A stretch of 64,000 nt of DNA, taken from NCBI GenBank assembly GCA_905221605.1, contig CAJNDS010002143.1, forward strand, positions 380,061 to 444,060, given 5' to 3'. The position numbers and the translations under genes are program-made. Shown here one piece after another: positions 11,134-26,859 of the stretch (within the stretch, counting starts at the first letter, position 1; every line of letters begins with the position of its first letter). The stretch comes from Symbiodinium natans (taxonomy: Eukaryota; Sar; Dinophyceae; Suessiales; Symbiodiniaceae). Below the pieces are notes generated by a model. It searched no databases. It was not told the DNA's origin and saw only the letters and a program-made list of their open reading frames with translations.

Positions 11134-12600
11134 TCAAGGAAATACTGTAAGCAGCTGCACCGGGCCTAACTCAATCAACTCCTGCAGTGACTGCGGGATA
11201 TGGCGCGATTCGAGGCGGGTATGTCGGACATCGATCCCCCGAAGGTGTTGCTTCAGTTCCCCCCCTGTGTGCAGCCTGAGAAGCGATGTGGCGGCATTGA
11301 CCACCGGCGGGGGAAGGTTTGCACCTCCCTTCATGCCAGGCGGGGCCTTTCCTTGGGGCCCAGCAGGGCTCTTGCTTCTCGTTGGTCTATTTCCTTCATT
11401 AGGGTGATTAGGGTTCTTTAGGTCATTGAGGCTCTTAGGGTTCTTAGTGGTCCTTAGGGTTTTTAGGGCTCCTAAATTTCTTAGGGTTCTCAGGGCATGG
11501 GAATTCGCGGCTGAGGCGGGCTCCAGCAGCGGCTTCGGTCTTGTAGGTCTTGGGTGGGAAGTACAGGTAGTCAACGTCCTCATCGCTGACAAGCTCCTCA
11601 CAGTGAACTTGCCCTGCCCGAGTCATGGAATCCTTTTGGGGTGCTGCACCTTTCTTTGGCTTCCTGTGGTCAGTTAAGCAAATCTGAACACGTCCCCTAG
11701 TAGTGAGGTGCCGGGTTATCACATGCTACCAGACTGCAATTCCCTGTCAAGCTTTGAGGCTCCTCGGATGAGCTGCTGGAATCCGAGTCTTGCCAGCGCT
11801 GGAAACAGCAGCAGCACCTGCAGGAACAGGCAAAGAAGGGAGGTAGCAGGCACCCATTGGACCACAGAAAACAGGACCGGCCAAGAGACATGCAGCAGAT
11901 CCTGCCTGCCCAACATGTGCTCAACAGAGCTCGGAACTCTTGTCAAACCATAAGGCAATGCCCACTTGCTCTCATCGTTGCTATGAAAGCAGAGACAACT
12001 CATCCAGTGCCATAGAAGTTCATAGGATTAAGTTCAGTTTCTGCGAAGGCTCCTTCCAGCTTGAGCAGCAACAAGAGGGCGGCACTGGGTTCGTCTTTAC
12101 ATTGCCATGCAAATGCATGGTGGCATGGTGGCCCGAAAGTCAAGCGTGACACCGGGGCATCGAAACCAAATCGCTTCAGGAAGCTCGAGGTCGAGCCTCC
12201 CACGAGGCTACGAGGAGCTCTTGGGTGGGTTGTGAACATCTTTGGGCTTCCAGATTGGATTTGCGGACCTCCGCGCGTGCCCCCGGAACTCTTCACTAAG
12301 CGTAAGGGAAGCGGGCTGAGCTCGCTCCCCTCTTCCTCCTCTTCCTCATCGTCGTCGTCATCGTCCCTGTCGCTTTGACCACGCTTGCGTGGGAAACGCT
12401 GGAAGCAGCGAAGAGACAAAAGTAAGGCGTCGACCAGACCGAGTGCAGCTCTTCCCTTCCGTTGCTGCTGTTCTGGGTGTCCAGGGTATCCTGGCTGTCC
12501 TCCATGGGCAATTCCTGGCTGTCCTGGCTGTCCTCCGCCAGGCTTTCCACTTGAAACTGCAGCCTAGGCCCAGGTCCATGGACCACATATGAAGATAGAC
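11134..12600 (-). CDS. Acidic, Ser-rich protein candidate
   Basis: Minus-strand segments: QVESLAEDSQDSQELPMEDS (~12.56-12.50 kb), an uninterrupted acidic run of about six Asp and six Glu (~12.36-12.32 kb), DSDSSSSSEEPQS (~11.80-11.76 kb), DHRKPKKGAAPQKDS with VSDEDVDYLYFPPKTYKTE (~11.68-11.54 kb) and LKQHLRGIDVRHTRLESRHI (~11.25-11.19 kb). Composition suggests a nuclear or phosphorylated acidic protein, but low-complexity DNA can mimic this. Between the last two segments lies a degenerate TTAGGGTTCT array (11.40-11.50 kb). No family recognised. Confidence 0.3.
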
Positions 12601-12639
12601 TAGATACAAGTATCTTGTACACATCTATCATATACTATA

Positions 12640-12662
12640 TACATATACACACACACAGATGT

Positions 12663-12694
<32 letters not shown>

Positions 12695-12870
12695 GTATTG
12701 TATTTACTATGCTATGTTTTAGGTTTGATAGACTACCTTATGTTACCTTTCCACACATTATCCTATGTGCATGTGCAATATGTTGTTAGTATGCCTAGAG
12801 AAATATACATATATACATATATATGTATGTATATATATGTATATATATATATATGTATATATGTTTGAAT
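12640..12870. repeat. TA/TGTA microsatellites
   Basis: Two clusters, 12645-12695 and 12805-12862, of ATATAT and TGTATA units. Confidence 0.9.
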
Positions 12871-12999
12871 ATCATATGTGCCCTGTGTATAAACCTTTGG
12901 TCGCCCCCCAAATGGCGAACCTGGAATGTGAGAAATACATGGAAAATCAAACATCCAAAGCTTTCCGGGGGAACCTCCAGCGAGGTTTGGCTTTTTGGG

Positions 13000-14690
13000 T
13001 TTTGACAGATAAATCGGATGAATCCCATTGAGTTTATTTATGTAAACTATTTAGAATCTTTTCACTTTCTTTTCTATATCTAAGAGAAATACATGAGCTA
13101 AATAGACCCGAAAGGTAGCTCTTCGTATGTATGTATATAGGTTTACATAGACACTTAAACATAATCATTGGTTTTTACCACAAACAGAAAGGGGGAGGGG
13201 GGGGGGGGCTGGGGGAGGGGCGTGGGAGGATCGGGTGCGCTATGACCATATACATACATGTCTAGATACATAATCGAACACATACATATATATATATATA
13301 CTTGTATATATTTTTCCTGCAAACGAGGCCACGACATGTGAATTGCTCGGCGCACATCTGAGGCTTCAGCATGGCGTGCGTTAAGCGCCGCTGGGCTGTG
13401 CTCACAGCTTTGTGCATCTTGCTGATGTTCTCGATCTGGGTTTAGGGTTTAGGGTTAGGAATAAGACTTCAAGAGCAGTGTCCTCAAGGCCCAGGGGGCC
13501 AAACAACCAAAACCCCCTGAGCAGGCCACAATCTTTATCGATTTTTCACCCACAACCTGGCAGCTGAGTCGTGAAATGTGCGGGGCTGATGACCCGTAAG
13601 CCTTCTTTGTCCAACACGCGAAGCAGGAAGGGAGCACCGTCTTTCGCCACTGGCCGATTTCTTTCTCTTGTTCTTCAGCCAACTAGGTGCGGCCGACAAT
13701 GCAAATTACCAAGCATGTCTGCTGCCGGATGCTAAGTGCCACGCAGTTTTGGCCTGGACGCGCATGTTGATGATACGTCGCCTGAGAAGATTTTCAGCGA
13801 GGGCTTCTGAGCCACATAACATAACAACCCCCACTGTGACGTGAGAGCGTGGCTGAGCATCCTCCCAGAGGCGCTGGTAAGCCTGGCCGGAGAACATCTG
13901 TGCAGTTCGAATCATTTCCGGGCAACAAAGTTCGGGTGTTTGCAGGCAGTGCAATCAGATTGGACTTTGCTCAGACTGCCGGCACCAGTTCGTGATGCAA
14001 GACATGACCATCTGCACCCGCTGCTTCTTCTTCTTCTTTTTCACTGGACTCCTGAGCGAGGTGCCCTAACATTTGCCTTCCACAGGCCACAGGAGTGACA
14101 AAAGACCCAAGCAATTCCCAATGCAGCTGTGCAGCAGCTTGATTTTCTCTTGGACTTCACGTATGGCCTGCTCTCCTGGTTGGCGTGGCACGTTCGACCA
14201 GTCATAAATCGGCCACTCATAACTACATGAGCGGATTCCTGTGTGGGTGCCCGCGCATTTAGAGATGCTTTTTAAAGGCACTGACCGAATTAGGACACCC
14301 CAAGTCCTCCAACCTCTTGGAGCTTTTCCGCAAGCACTTGGACCTCGAGGAAAGTACTCAAATATGTTATGTGGAGGCCATCTTGGCCTCGTCATGAGAC
14401 GATAGGAACATTCAAAGCAGTCTGCCCACATACGGCGCGAGAAAAGAAGCGGGTGAACGCCTCATAAGATTTTCAATCATGTTTAATTTAAACCAATGTA
14501 ATGTAGTATAAACGAATCCAATCTGACAATGTTGTTCGGACGCTCACTACGAATATGATGAAGACTTACCAAGAGCATTAGGACAAAAAGGCAAAGAGTG
14601 AGTGTAACTTAACTGGGTTGGCCTAGACCCTCTGAAAAACATTTATACATAGGGTCCGTTATAAACCCAAATAAGGAAAAAATGCCAAAA
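13000..14690. other. Spacer, no recognised gene
   Basis: Contains a G-rich tract (13191-13222), a short TA tract (about 13283-13300) and three TTTAGGG-like units (13438-13458). No supported coding sequence. Confidence 0.45.
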
Positions 14691-14699
14691 ACAACCTAT

Positions 14700-16075
14700 T
14701 TAATTTGTAAGGAGTGAACGAAGTGAACGAACACCGGAAATTAGGCTTATGAGCGAGCGGGGGCCGGGGGCAGCTTTACAAGTTTCATATGTTTTCTCGC
14801 GCCCACTAGATCGAACCTGTTGGTTCAGCTCCGCGATCTTGTTCTCCAAGTCCACTTTCTCCTTGGATGAAGGACGATCCCGTCGCACTCAGGACTTTTT
14901 GGCGAGATCATGTGAGAGTAGCATGGGACTCCGCAGATGTCCACAGTGCGACACCGTGCCACATAGTGCAGCTGAAAGACGTCTTCCAGCACCATGCACT
15001 TGTCCTTCCAGTCGCTGCTGCCAGTTTTGGCGCGAGCCGCGGCGGCAGCCTTCTCCTTTTCGACAGTGACGACTCGGGTCACTGTCCGCACTTCTGGACC
15101 TGGGGCCGCATGACGCTGCAAAGGGTTGGGGCCCAGGGCACTGCTCAATGCTTTCAAGTGAAGCCGCAGGCTTTCCTTGGATGGAGATGCCTTGGAGGAA
15201 TAGTCGGAATAGTCATTGACTTCATGGTTGACACCTGCTGGACATGGAAAAGATGCCCAAACTCCCTGCCTTGGATTCTGTTCTCTGTTCGAGTGCTTCT
15301 GCCTTGCCAGACAGATGCGCCAGATGCACTTCTTTTGCTGCAAAGGACCGTTTGGAGTCACACGCCGTTTCTCGATTTTCTGAGCTTCTCTTCACTAAGC
15401 TGCATGCCTCTGCTCTGGCCTGCTTCAAGGCAGAGCGAGTGAGAGCTGCGCTCACTTTCACAGGTCTTGCAATGTCCGTTGCCAGGTTCAGCCACTCATT
15501 TATTTTCCATCTCAGCGAGGCAAGTCCGGCGCAGTGCGCTGGCACAGACATCGAGATCCATCGCGCCGCAGGCTCCAAAGCTCCAACCTGTGAAGGGTGC
15601 AATCGCAAGTGGCCGCGGGGCCTTCGGGATGCACAGAGGGCAAAGTATGGCAAAGTCTTTTTGGCCTGGTGCCGATCATTGTTGAGCTCCTGCGACCGTT
15701 GCCACTCAGTGGTAATCGCCGTGCCATATGCCCCCTGAATCTGCCACCTGATCGGCATTTGGCACCATCTGTGAGCTCTTTGTGAGATCAAAGGCAGATT
15801 CACAGAGCAAGAACTAGCTGCTGCTAAGACTACATGACTGCCAGGCACTGTTGGCCTCTGCAACTCTGAGACATCCCCTTGCCTGTGTCAACTTGCGGCA
15901 TGCCCCTTCTACTCTTGATCGTGCTCCTAGGGCTTCCTGGTGCTCAGAAGCTGCAGATCACTGGCATGGCGCCGTTGCAGATCTGCTTGGCTCGTGCGCG
16001 GTGGTAGCCCCGCATGTCTGGAAACAGCTTTGCCAAGCGATCCGAAAAGGCTTTCGCAACGCTCCTCCCTAAAGA
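14700..16075 (-). CDS. Probable coiled-coil protein exons
   Basis: Minus-strand coding-like segments: ERCESLFGSLGKAVSRHAG (~16.07-15.98 kb), SLRWKINEWLNLATD and VSAALTRSALKQARAEACSL (~15.53-15.37 kb), SKRSFAAKEVHLAHLSGKAE, then SPSKESLRLHLKALSSALG with VRTVTRVVTVEKEKAAAAA (~15.21-15.03 kb) and SSKEKVDLENKIAELNQQV (~14.87-14.81 kb). The pattern of Ala/Lys/Glu-rich helices suggests a coiled coil similar in style to the 55.8-57.6 kb gene, but I see no shared motif. Exon borders, start and stop are unresolved. Confidence 0.45.
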
Positions 16076-17247
16076 GAAGAAAGCATTCCCGCGGTCAGGG
16101 CCTGACTGAGTTTGTTTCCACGACCACGACTGTTCAGCCCGAGCGTGAAGAGGAAGCTCCACTCAACCCGCCGCAGCATGCATGCGTTGCATGCAGCGGC
16201 ATTCCAGCACCGTTTTGAGGCTGCTGGCCCAGGCTCGAGAGAGCCTATCCTTTGTGATGGGATTAGGTAGCACACGGTGTGGGCTTCCTTCAAGCATCAG
16301 GCACATAAACTTTGTGAAACACAATGGCCTGTGACACTCAGCGACTTAGCTGGAGGAGCAGCTGGAGAGACCCCTCCCTGAAACGACCTTCGTAAGTGAT
16401 GGGATATCGAAATCTTTGTCTAACTCGGAGGGTCTGTGCACGGATTTTCCGCGCACTCGCTGAATACATGAGCTGGTGAGACAGATCACAGATTGTCACA
16501 GACCATGGCGCCCCTCTTCAGTCATCACAAGCCAAGGTATCTCCTTCTCAATTTAGAGAATCCGGTGACTCTATGTGGCTGTTGAAGATGCACTACAGAA
16601 CCGCGGGGAGGTACTGCCAGGTCATTAGCCATGAGCCAGCGACTGTCAAACGCTGCCACAGAGCTGTTGCTCAGAGATTCGTCGCCTCGTAGTCGGGCGC
16701 CACACGACCTCGCACGCGTTTCAGCTGAGGCCCAACTGGGTGATGCGATCAGGCTGCGTGCGCACCACCCAAGAAGAAGAAATCCTGCAACTCTTGACAA
16801 CAATCTTGAGTCGGCCACAATGGCAACCGATGCGCCAAGGTGCCTCTACTGCGAGTGCGTGTGGTATGCCTTGGGGGCAGGCACGGTCGAGCGTGATTCT
16901 GCTGCAGTAGTTTTGTCAAGTGCTTTGTCGAACGGCAGGCAAGGGACACCGCCGTTGGGCGGCCGCATGCCTCGAGTCGATGAGGCACCGCTTACTGATA
17001 ATGCACCCTAACACACGATGATCCTAATCCTACGAACTTACAGGCACCCTGACTTTTCGGTCCCCCCAAAATCGAGACTCCCATCATCTCCTACCTGCAT
17101 GATTCGCGTGTGCTGATGCTGCTTTGCATTCAGATGCATTAAACTTGCAGATTGCTGAAAAGCGGCTGCCGCCAGGGTGTGTTGAGCCTCTTCGCGAGGG
17201 CCCCATCGAAGACATGTACTCATCCTTTGCATGGCTTGCTTGGGCAA

Positions 17248-17438
17248 CCCTAAACACTAAACCCTAAACCCTAAACCCTAAACCCTAAACCCTAACTTCC
17301 TTCAGCAATGGTGTAACGATTTGTCGCTATGGGAAAACTTCGCGACTCGTTACGACTGCTCAGTGCCCGGTGCAAAGCTCCAGACAACGTGCCCCCCCCC
17401 CCTTGTCTACAGAAACCCTAAACCCTAAACCCTAAACC
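17248..17438 (-). repeat. Two CCCTAAA clusters
   Basis: 17248-17296 (about six copies) and 17414-17438 (three copies), separated by 120 bp with a C run. Confidence 0.95.
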
Positions 17439-17708
17439 TTAAGAAACTTGTCCAGAAGCACAGCTTCCCTTTGCACGTATTGCACACCAGGTTGCTGCAA
17501 TCTGACGCACAGTGTCTCGCAGCATCTCATGGATATCCTCTTTGCCGGCGTTCTCCGGTGGCACGCGGTCCTGGCTGTTCAAGGTGCACCGTCTACGTAT
17601 ATGTTCCATAAACATCTGCAGCGGAAGCTCCGAAGTGAACCAAGCAGTGCAGCAGAGGGGCCTTTGAACTCCGGTATCGCCTGGGAGGAGTGACGAGAAG
17701 CTGAACAT
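17439..17708 (-). CDS. Unrecognised exon
   Basis: A minus-strand segment reading ELPLQMFMEHIRRRCTLNSQ and then GKEDIHEMLRDTVRQIAATW has the composition of real coding sequence. It sits downstream of the EF-hand gene stop and just above a CCCTAAA array. No family, start or stop can be assigned. Confidence 0.35.
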   Translation of the reverse strand: MFSFSSLLPGDTGVQRPLCCTAWFTSELPLQMFMEHIRRRCTLNSQDRVPPENAGKEDIHEMLRDTVRQIAATWCAIRAKGSCASGQVS

Positions 17709-18275
17709 ATTCGATGTTTATGCTGATGCTGTGTGCAGGTGCCAGCCCTATCCGCCCGGCTAATTGCAGGCAGCTCCAAGAGGAACCTCTGAGAGCAGGA
17801 CTGGTTGCTGGAGACAGCACCATTATTTCCAGCCATACTGTTTGACCTTCCCATATCACGCAGCTCTTGCAAAATGCAAGTTATTTTCTCGCAGGTGCTG
17901 TGGCAGAATTCGCCAGCCTCATGAGGCCTTCGGGCGCTGCAAGTTCTAAGACCGCTGGGCTCCGGACTTACGCAAATACGGGTTGCTTTCGTTCTGTGCC
18001 TGGGAGTGGGGGATCAAGGGCATCACCATCCATGGCTTTGAACTCGTGTTTCGCACATGTCCAGGCCCTTGCCAACAATAGCCATCCTTACACGCACCCA
18101 AAGATTCTAGCGTCAAAAGCCCTTTACATCGCTCAACATAAAGCAGCCAAATCCTCCGACTGCCTCACCTAAAGTTTCTAAAGCATGGCCGCTGCGCACA
18201 TGATACGCGCTTGCGAATGCAGGCACATGCAGCGATGGTTCTTCGACCCTCAGTGCTGTTACGTACTGCTTTCTC

Positions 18276-19560
18276 TTACGGCGACGTGAAAGGGTTGAGC
18301 AGCACCTTGGCTTGCTTCTCGACGGTCCAGTCAATGTCCAGCTTCTCCTGCCCATGAACTACGCTGACCGCTTTGAAAACTCGATTGGTTGCTTCGAAGA
18401 AGCGCTCCTCGAACTCTTGACGGGACACCTGCCCAGTGTTGTCAGCATCCATCTCAGCCCAGAGGATCATTCGATCGGCCTCGTTGACCTTGGAATCTTA
18501 AGGCCGCAGACTGCGCCGGTGCGGTGCATTCCAACTTGAACTCGAAGGCTCGAAGGGAGCCAAGCCCCCGGCCCCGAGATACTTCAGCACCCACTCAAAG
18601 GACTTGGCCTTTAGGATGGGTTCCTCGCCAGGCATCCTTGGAGGGAGCAGGGTCGCGCTTCTCCCTCTCACCGCCCTAGTGGGCCCTAATGGGCCCTAAT
18701 GGGCCCTAATGGGCCCTAATGGGCCCTAATGGGCTCTAATGTTAACTTGCATAAGGCAATGGTTAACATCGCCCGGCGCGAAGTCTATCCAGCCTAGTCG
18801 CACGTCAGGGCCATTGCCCTGCTCACAAAACCACTCGAAGGCTTCCTCCGTGGTGAAGACTTTCACTTTCCTGTGCGTGCCAAAGCCGGTCCATACTAGA
18901 AAGACACATGGAAGGGTGATATTGCATGATTGAGGGGCAGATGAAGTACCTCATTCCTTGATTCTCCGAGAAAGAGCCAGCAAAATCGAAGCAAGGAGCC
19001 GGAGCAGCCGCTCGGCAACATTTTGCCATGTCGTCGAAGGCCTTTGCTCGAAGCTGGCATTGTTTCAAAGATGTTCACGTGTTAGCACCCGAAGCATCTT
19101 CGGGGCCGGAAAAGCTGGGACCGAATTTACATGAAGCATGTTGCCCCATCCGCATCCGCACACCACAAACATGGAATCCAGGTCCCGGACTCCAGTTTGA
19201 AGACACGCACCATGGACTGAACCAAGGTTGTGAAGGCCTACATGAGGCAGTCGACAAGCTGCAAGAACTGAGCAAGGGCACTTTTCCTAGCTGCCTAGCT
19301 TGTACTAGTAGCAGACAGAGCGGCACCCTGTGTCTGTACCGCTGCGAGCACAGGGGGGGGATCTCTCTGTCTTTGGGGTGGCAGACAGTGATGATACCCT
19401 GCCGAAGGCTTTCAAGTCAACTCGAATCTTGGACCTCGGGGTATTCGTCCCGCATGATCTCCACAGTCTGGTAAGGCAGCACCTCGTGCCCCAAGACCAT
19501 CTCCCTGCACCCCCTGTTCCCTATAGTTCCTACGGCACCCTGCCAGGAGTCCTTCTGTGA
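18276..19560 (-). CDS. EF-hand protein, multi-exon
   Basis: The last exon (18488-18276, acceptor CCAAG|GTC) contains MILWAEMDADNTGQVSRQEF: DADNTGQVSRQE is a full EF-hand loop with Asp 1, Asp 3, Thr 5, Gly 6 and Glu 12, so calcium binding is likely. It ends in NPFTSP and a TAA. Upstream minus-strand exons are KAKSFEWVLKYLGAGGLAPF (~18.63-18.55 kb), KVKVFTTEEAFEWFCEQGNG followed by RLGWIDFAPGDV (~18.87-18.76 kb), FTTLVQSMVRVFKLESGTW (~19.24-19.14 kb) and VLGHEVLPYQTVEIMRDEYP (~19.49-19.40 kb). The overall family is not recognised. The 5' end is not identified. Confidence 0.55.
18673..18740. repeat. 10-bp tandem repeat GGGCCCTAAT
   Basis: Six to seven copies of GGGCCCTAAT, the last with GGGCTCTAAT, between two exons of the EF-hand gene and so presumably intronic. 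The CCCTAAT core differs by one base from the CCCTAAA telomere-type unit. Confidence 0.9.
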
Positions 19561-19703
19561 TGGGGTTCTGAAGGGAGGGGGGTTCAAGAGGGGTAGGTAC
19601 CTAGGGAACCTGAGGGAAGCTTAGGGAGCCTGAGGGCGCAGTAGGGAGTATTACATACCCAGCTTGAACCCCCTCCCTTAAGAACCCTATCATTCTCCCC
19701 CCC

Positions 19704-19762
19704 CCTAAACCCTAAACCCTAAACCCTAAACCCTAAACCCTAAACCCTAAACCCTAAACCCC
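19704..19762 (-). repeat. CCCTAAA array
   Basis: Eight perfect copies, just upstream of the EF-hand gene region. Confidence 0.97.
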
Positions 19763-19885
19763 AAGGCACCGAGAGGACGCAGTAGGTCTTGGCCATGATC
19801 CAGGCCGCTCGAGGGCGCGCGGTAAGCATCCCGAGCTCGCCGAAGTATTTCCCGGCCGTATACTCCTCAGGACCATGGGTTTAAA

Positions 19886-20035
19886 ATCTATACATATATA
19901 TGTATATATATATACATATAATTATATAATTATATAATTATATAATTATATAATTATATACCCTACATATATACATATTTATGTTTGTTTATTTATTTAT
20001 TTATATATTCATATATATATATATACACAGATAGG
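19886..20035. repeat. AT-rich tandem tract
   Basis: TATATG units, then a 10-bp ATAATTATAT repeat (19918-19960), then TTTA and TATA runs. Confidence 0.9.
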
Positions 20036-20039
20036 AAGA

Positions 20040-20770
20040 TAGATGTGGATTATTGCAAGACAGAATGAGACCATCCAATATAACATGATGCAATGTGAGC
20101 AAGTTATTTTGGACTTGTTCTTGCGGTTTGGACCTCTTTCTTGTTGGTCTAGGGTTCGGATTAACATGCAGAGGCGATAGAGGTTTTTCCATTACAAAGG
20201 AAATAAAGGTTTTCCTATGAAAACGCTATGCAGAAAATAGCGGTCCGAGTAGAATATTGAGGAAATAAAGATTTCCTGTGAAAAGGTAAAGGAAATATGA
20301 AGAAAATGGAGGTTTTCCTTGAAACTATGGAGGAAGGTAAGTTCTCCTAAAGTAGAAAGAGGCATAGAGCCGGCGTAGATGCTTTGCCCCGATCAAAGCA
20401 CATGTAAAGGAACTGGAGTTCTTCTGTTGAAATATGGAGGAGGTAGAGAGGTTCGCCTCTCACTAGGACAGCTTCTATGCATTTCCCCTATATACATTCT
20501 GTCGTTCTTGTCGTTGTGTTTTTAGTTCGTGCTCATAGTCATGCTAGCAACGGTAACGACAGCGACAGCGACAACGCTCATATTCATGTGTGTGCACATG
20601 GGGCAGGGTAGTCGCATCAGCCCAGACTGGCATGTGCCATTTTTCGAGCAGGCGGCGGCCACTTCCGACGACTCTCCCCACACTGGCGGACACTCCGGAC
20701 CGCTGGGATAGACGCCTTCGAGGGCTGGGCCGTTGCTACTCCGACACTTTTGCAAACTGAGCTTTGCCCC
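20040..20770. other. Spacer
   Basis: Contains imperfect repeats of GGAAATAAAG...TTTTCCT (20195-20330) and no supported gene. Confidence 0.45.
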
Positions 20771-20771
20771 T

Positions 20772-23880
<3,109 letters not shown>

Positions 23881-24300
23881 GCGCATGCAGATCCTGGACC
23901 GACCCCCTGAGCCTCCGCATCAGAGCAGACCGGAGGACAGCATGCAACAAGAGCCGAAGCTCTTTGCTACTTAGCTTGCTAGGGAGGCCATAAACTGAAT
24001 GAAACTGTGTGAAACTTTGTGTGAGACTGTGTGAGGTGATCTTGGCCTACAGGCATTGTGGGCCACGCGACGAACCTCCCGAATACCGAAGAACTTCAAA
24101 CGGGTCACACTGATCCTGCGATGCTTGGGAGCACTGCACATGCATGGACCCACATGCCGCTACTCTCTAAGGCAACTCAAGCCGCGGGTGCAACCGGAGA
24201 CTTTCGGCATAAACATTTATACATATACATATGCGTAGATACATATATTTGTAGTTCTATGCCATCGACGGCCAGCAAGGAGAACGCCTCCAAGCTGAAC

Positions 24301-26859
24301 TCACGTGTCCAAGGATGTGAGCATGGCGACGCCGCGCTTGATCCAATGGGATTGGTCAATGTCACTGATGATCTTGATGGGCATGACAAAGTTGGTCGAA
24401 TGTCCGGTTGTGGACAGCACTCCCTTCCTGGTGGAGACTTTGTAACATGGGCACTCATAGTGCTCGAACTCGCGAATCTTGGTCTTTTCCTGACGTCGGC
24501 GCAGGTGTTGGACTGTTCTCCTATGCCTACATGCGGTCAGAGGAGCCATGCAATGAAACCCGGATGCACAAGCACAAGCGCCGGGATCGACAAGACCACG
24601 TGAAGGTGTATCAGCGTATTGTATAGGGGGGGGATAACCCGGGATAACCCCCCCCCCCCCCTGCCCCCTTTTGCAACACTGTCAGTATAGGCCTTTCATC
24701 TATGCCGGGCGCTTGCTTGAACGCACGGGTTGGCCTGCGTGGTCGGCCTTGAAACGAACCCCCCCCCCCCCCCGTTTTGCAACAGTGTATAGGCCTTGCA
24801 GGTACCAATCGCAAAGTTCCCGGAGCCCCCCCCCCCCCCCATGTAGTGACTGCTGTCCAGCACTGCTGTAGGTTGGACATCTTGGGACTTTGGGACATGG
24901 CGTCGGTGCCATCAACGCACGTGATCGGTCCCCCACTGCTTTCGCGCGTTTTTCGATGCGGCCCTGGTGGTGAACGATTTTAGGCACGCTGCGAGGATTC
25001 TCCAGGGTCTCGAGCATCGTCGGGTTCCACATTGCATGCACGCACGCGTCCTTTGCATCTTTTGCATTTTAATTAGTGGTGCGTCCTGCAACAGCCTCTA
25101 CAATGGAGCTTTGGCACTTCATGGCATTGCTGGTCCGACTTTGTGCAATCTGTATGCCGAGCGATGGCGGGACCCCTGACTCGTTAATTTTCTGGAATGA
25201 GCCCAAAGACATGTGAGCGGGCGTGCAGGTGATCGTCGCGTGCTTTCGCACCTGCACGTGCCCTGTCCTTCGTGCAACGGAGCTGTGGGAGGGGAGGGGG
25301 CCGGAGGTTTCGGAGTGCGTCCTGCAGAAAGCCCCCTGCGCACAGCCGCGAGCTTGCACACACCGCTTTGGATTGTAACAACTTGTGCCGAGGCGCACAT
25401 GGCATGAGGTGGATCAATGGAACACTGGCGTAGAGCACTTTCGGCTCCGACTCGGCCAGCTTCCACTCTGTCCAATCCCAACGACAAGCCTCGAAGAAGA
25501 GTCCATAGGTGTAGACGCCATCATCAGGTTTCACGCTGAATTCCTGCTCCTTGGGATAGAAGAAGTCGAAGGTCAGGGTGTCAATAGGGATCTGGTACTT
25601 CCGCGCGAAGTTCTGCGAGGCTCCCGTGGTGAAGGCCTGAGTGAAGTAAATGCCGCTGAACCAGAACATGACCGGGGCCCCATGGTCGACCCACTTCTGG
25701 AAGAACTTCAGCCGCTCCACAAGGTCATTGATGTAGCCACCAAGGGGCTTCAAGGATGGATAAGAATGCTTCAGCCACATGGCCGGGGTCTTGCCATCGA
25801 AAATCTCGAAGAATGCCGTTTCGAGCTCAGCACTCATGAGGAGCAGACCTTTGACCGCCTTCTGTATGTCCTTCAGGGAGTTCTGGATGACCTTGAGCAG
25901 TCCATTGAAGCGCTTCAGCTCTTGAGCAAGCACCGTGTTCATGCTTTCCTCGTAGAGCGTGGGGTACTTCTCCTGCACCTTTGCAACATCCCAAGGCTCA
26001 GGCAGTCGTGACAGCACGTCCTTGGCAATTTCTCCAACAACCACGTCCGGAGAGGAGCCGCCGCCGCCACTGCCAGAACCGGCAGTAAGCAGCAACTCTC
26101 GCATCATGTTGTAGGTCTCACCCATCTCCTTTGTGAGGTTGGCGTTTTCATGGAAGCCGAAGACGCCCGGGGGTGTCACCAACGGAAGGCTGCGAATGTG
26201 CTCCAGATGCACTTCGTACCCACCATCCGGCGGCAGCTTGTAGGTGGGGCCACCTTCCTCTTGGTACAAGATGAAGTCGTCGTTCAAAGCCTCGCTGCAG
26301 TAGTAGCTTTTCAGGAGCGTGGCGAGAAGCCGTCGATCCATCGCCTCGGTGACCCGGCCTCCGTAGTTGCACTCGCCTGTGAGATAGTTCAGCGCCTTGA
26401 TGGGCGCCTCGTTCGGGTACTCATCCAAGAACATCTGGAGCTGTCGGACCGAGATCCGCAGGTCGTTCTCAGTGAACCTCAGCAGCAGCTGAAGCGCGAG
26501 AGAGACTGACAGACTGCCTCTCGTTCATGCCCAGGAAGCCAAGAGCGACTTCAGTCCCTTAAGCCCCCCCCCCCTCCCCCCCCCCCGGTTCACAAGGATT
26601 CAGTGCTCTGTGCAGCCCAGGGGGCTCGTAGGCGATGTTCCAGCCCAGCGGCCCAAAGAGCCGGCGCTCCTGGATGACGGCGTGGAAGAAGCAGAGGTTG
26701 AAGGCCAGGCGCTTGAACTCCCGGCCGCAAGTGCAGGCTTCGAAGAACTCCTCGTTGCTGATGGGGTCCATGTTGTAGGAGCCTGTCATGTTGGCCCTCA
26801 ATCCCTTGGGAGCCTCGTTCGTCATCTTCACCCCGTTCTGAAGAATTGCAACAGGGAAC
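24301..26859 (-). CDS. Dynein exons 27-29: C-terminal domain
   Basis: Exon 27 has [20 protein letters not shown] and [10 protein letters not shown]. Exon 28 (1,081 nt) has [20 protein letters not shown], a Gly/Ser-rich loop ([10 protein letters not shown]), [33 protein letters not shown] and [17 protein letters not shown]. Exon 29 has [20 protein letters not shown] and ends [15 protein letters not shown], equivalent to the normal dynein C-terminus, so the 3' end is complete. Splices: GT (26957-26860), GC (26625-26478) and GC (25396-24490). The last intron is 907 nt and holds three long C tracts. Confidence 0.96.
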
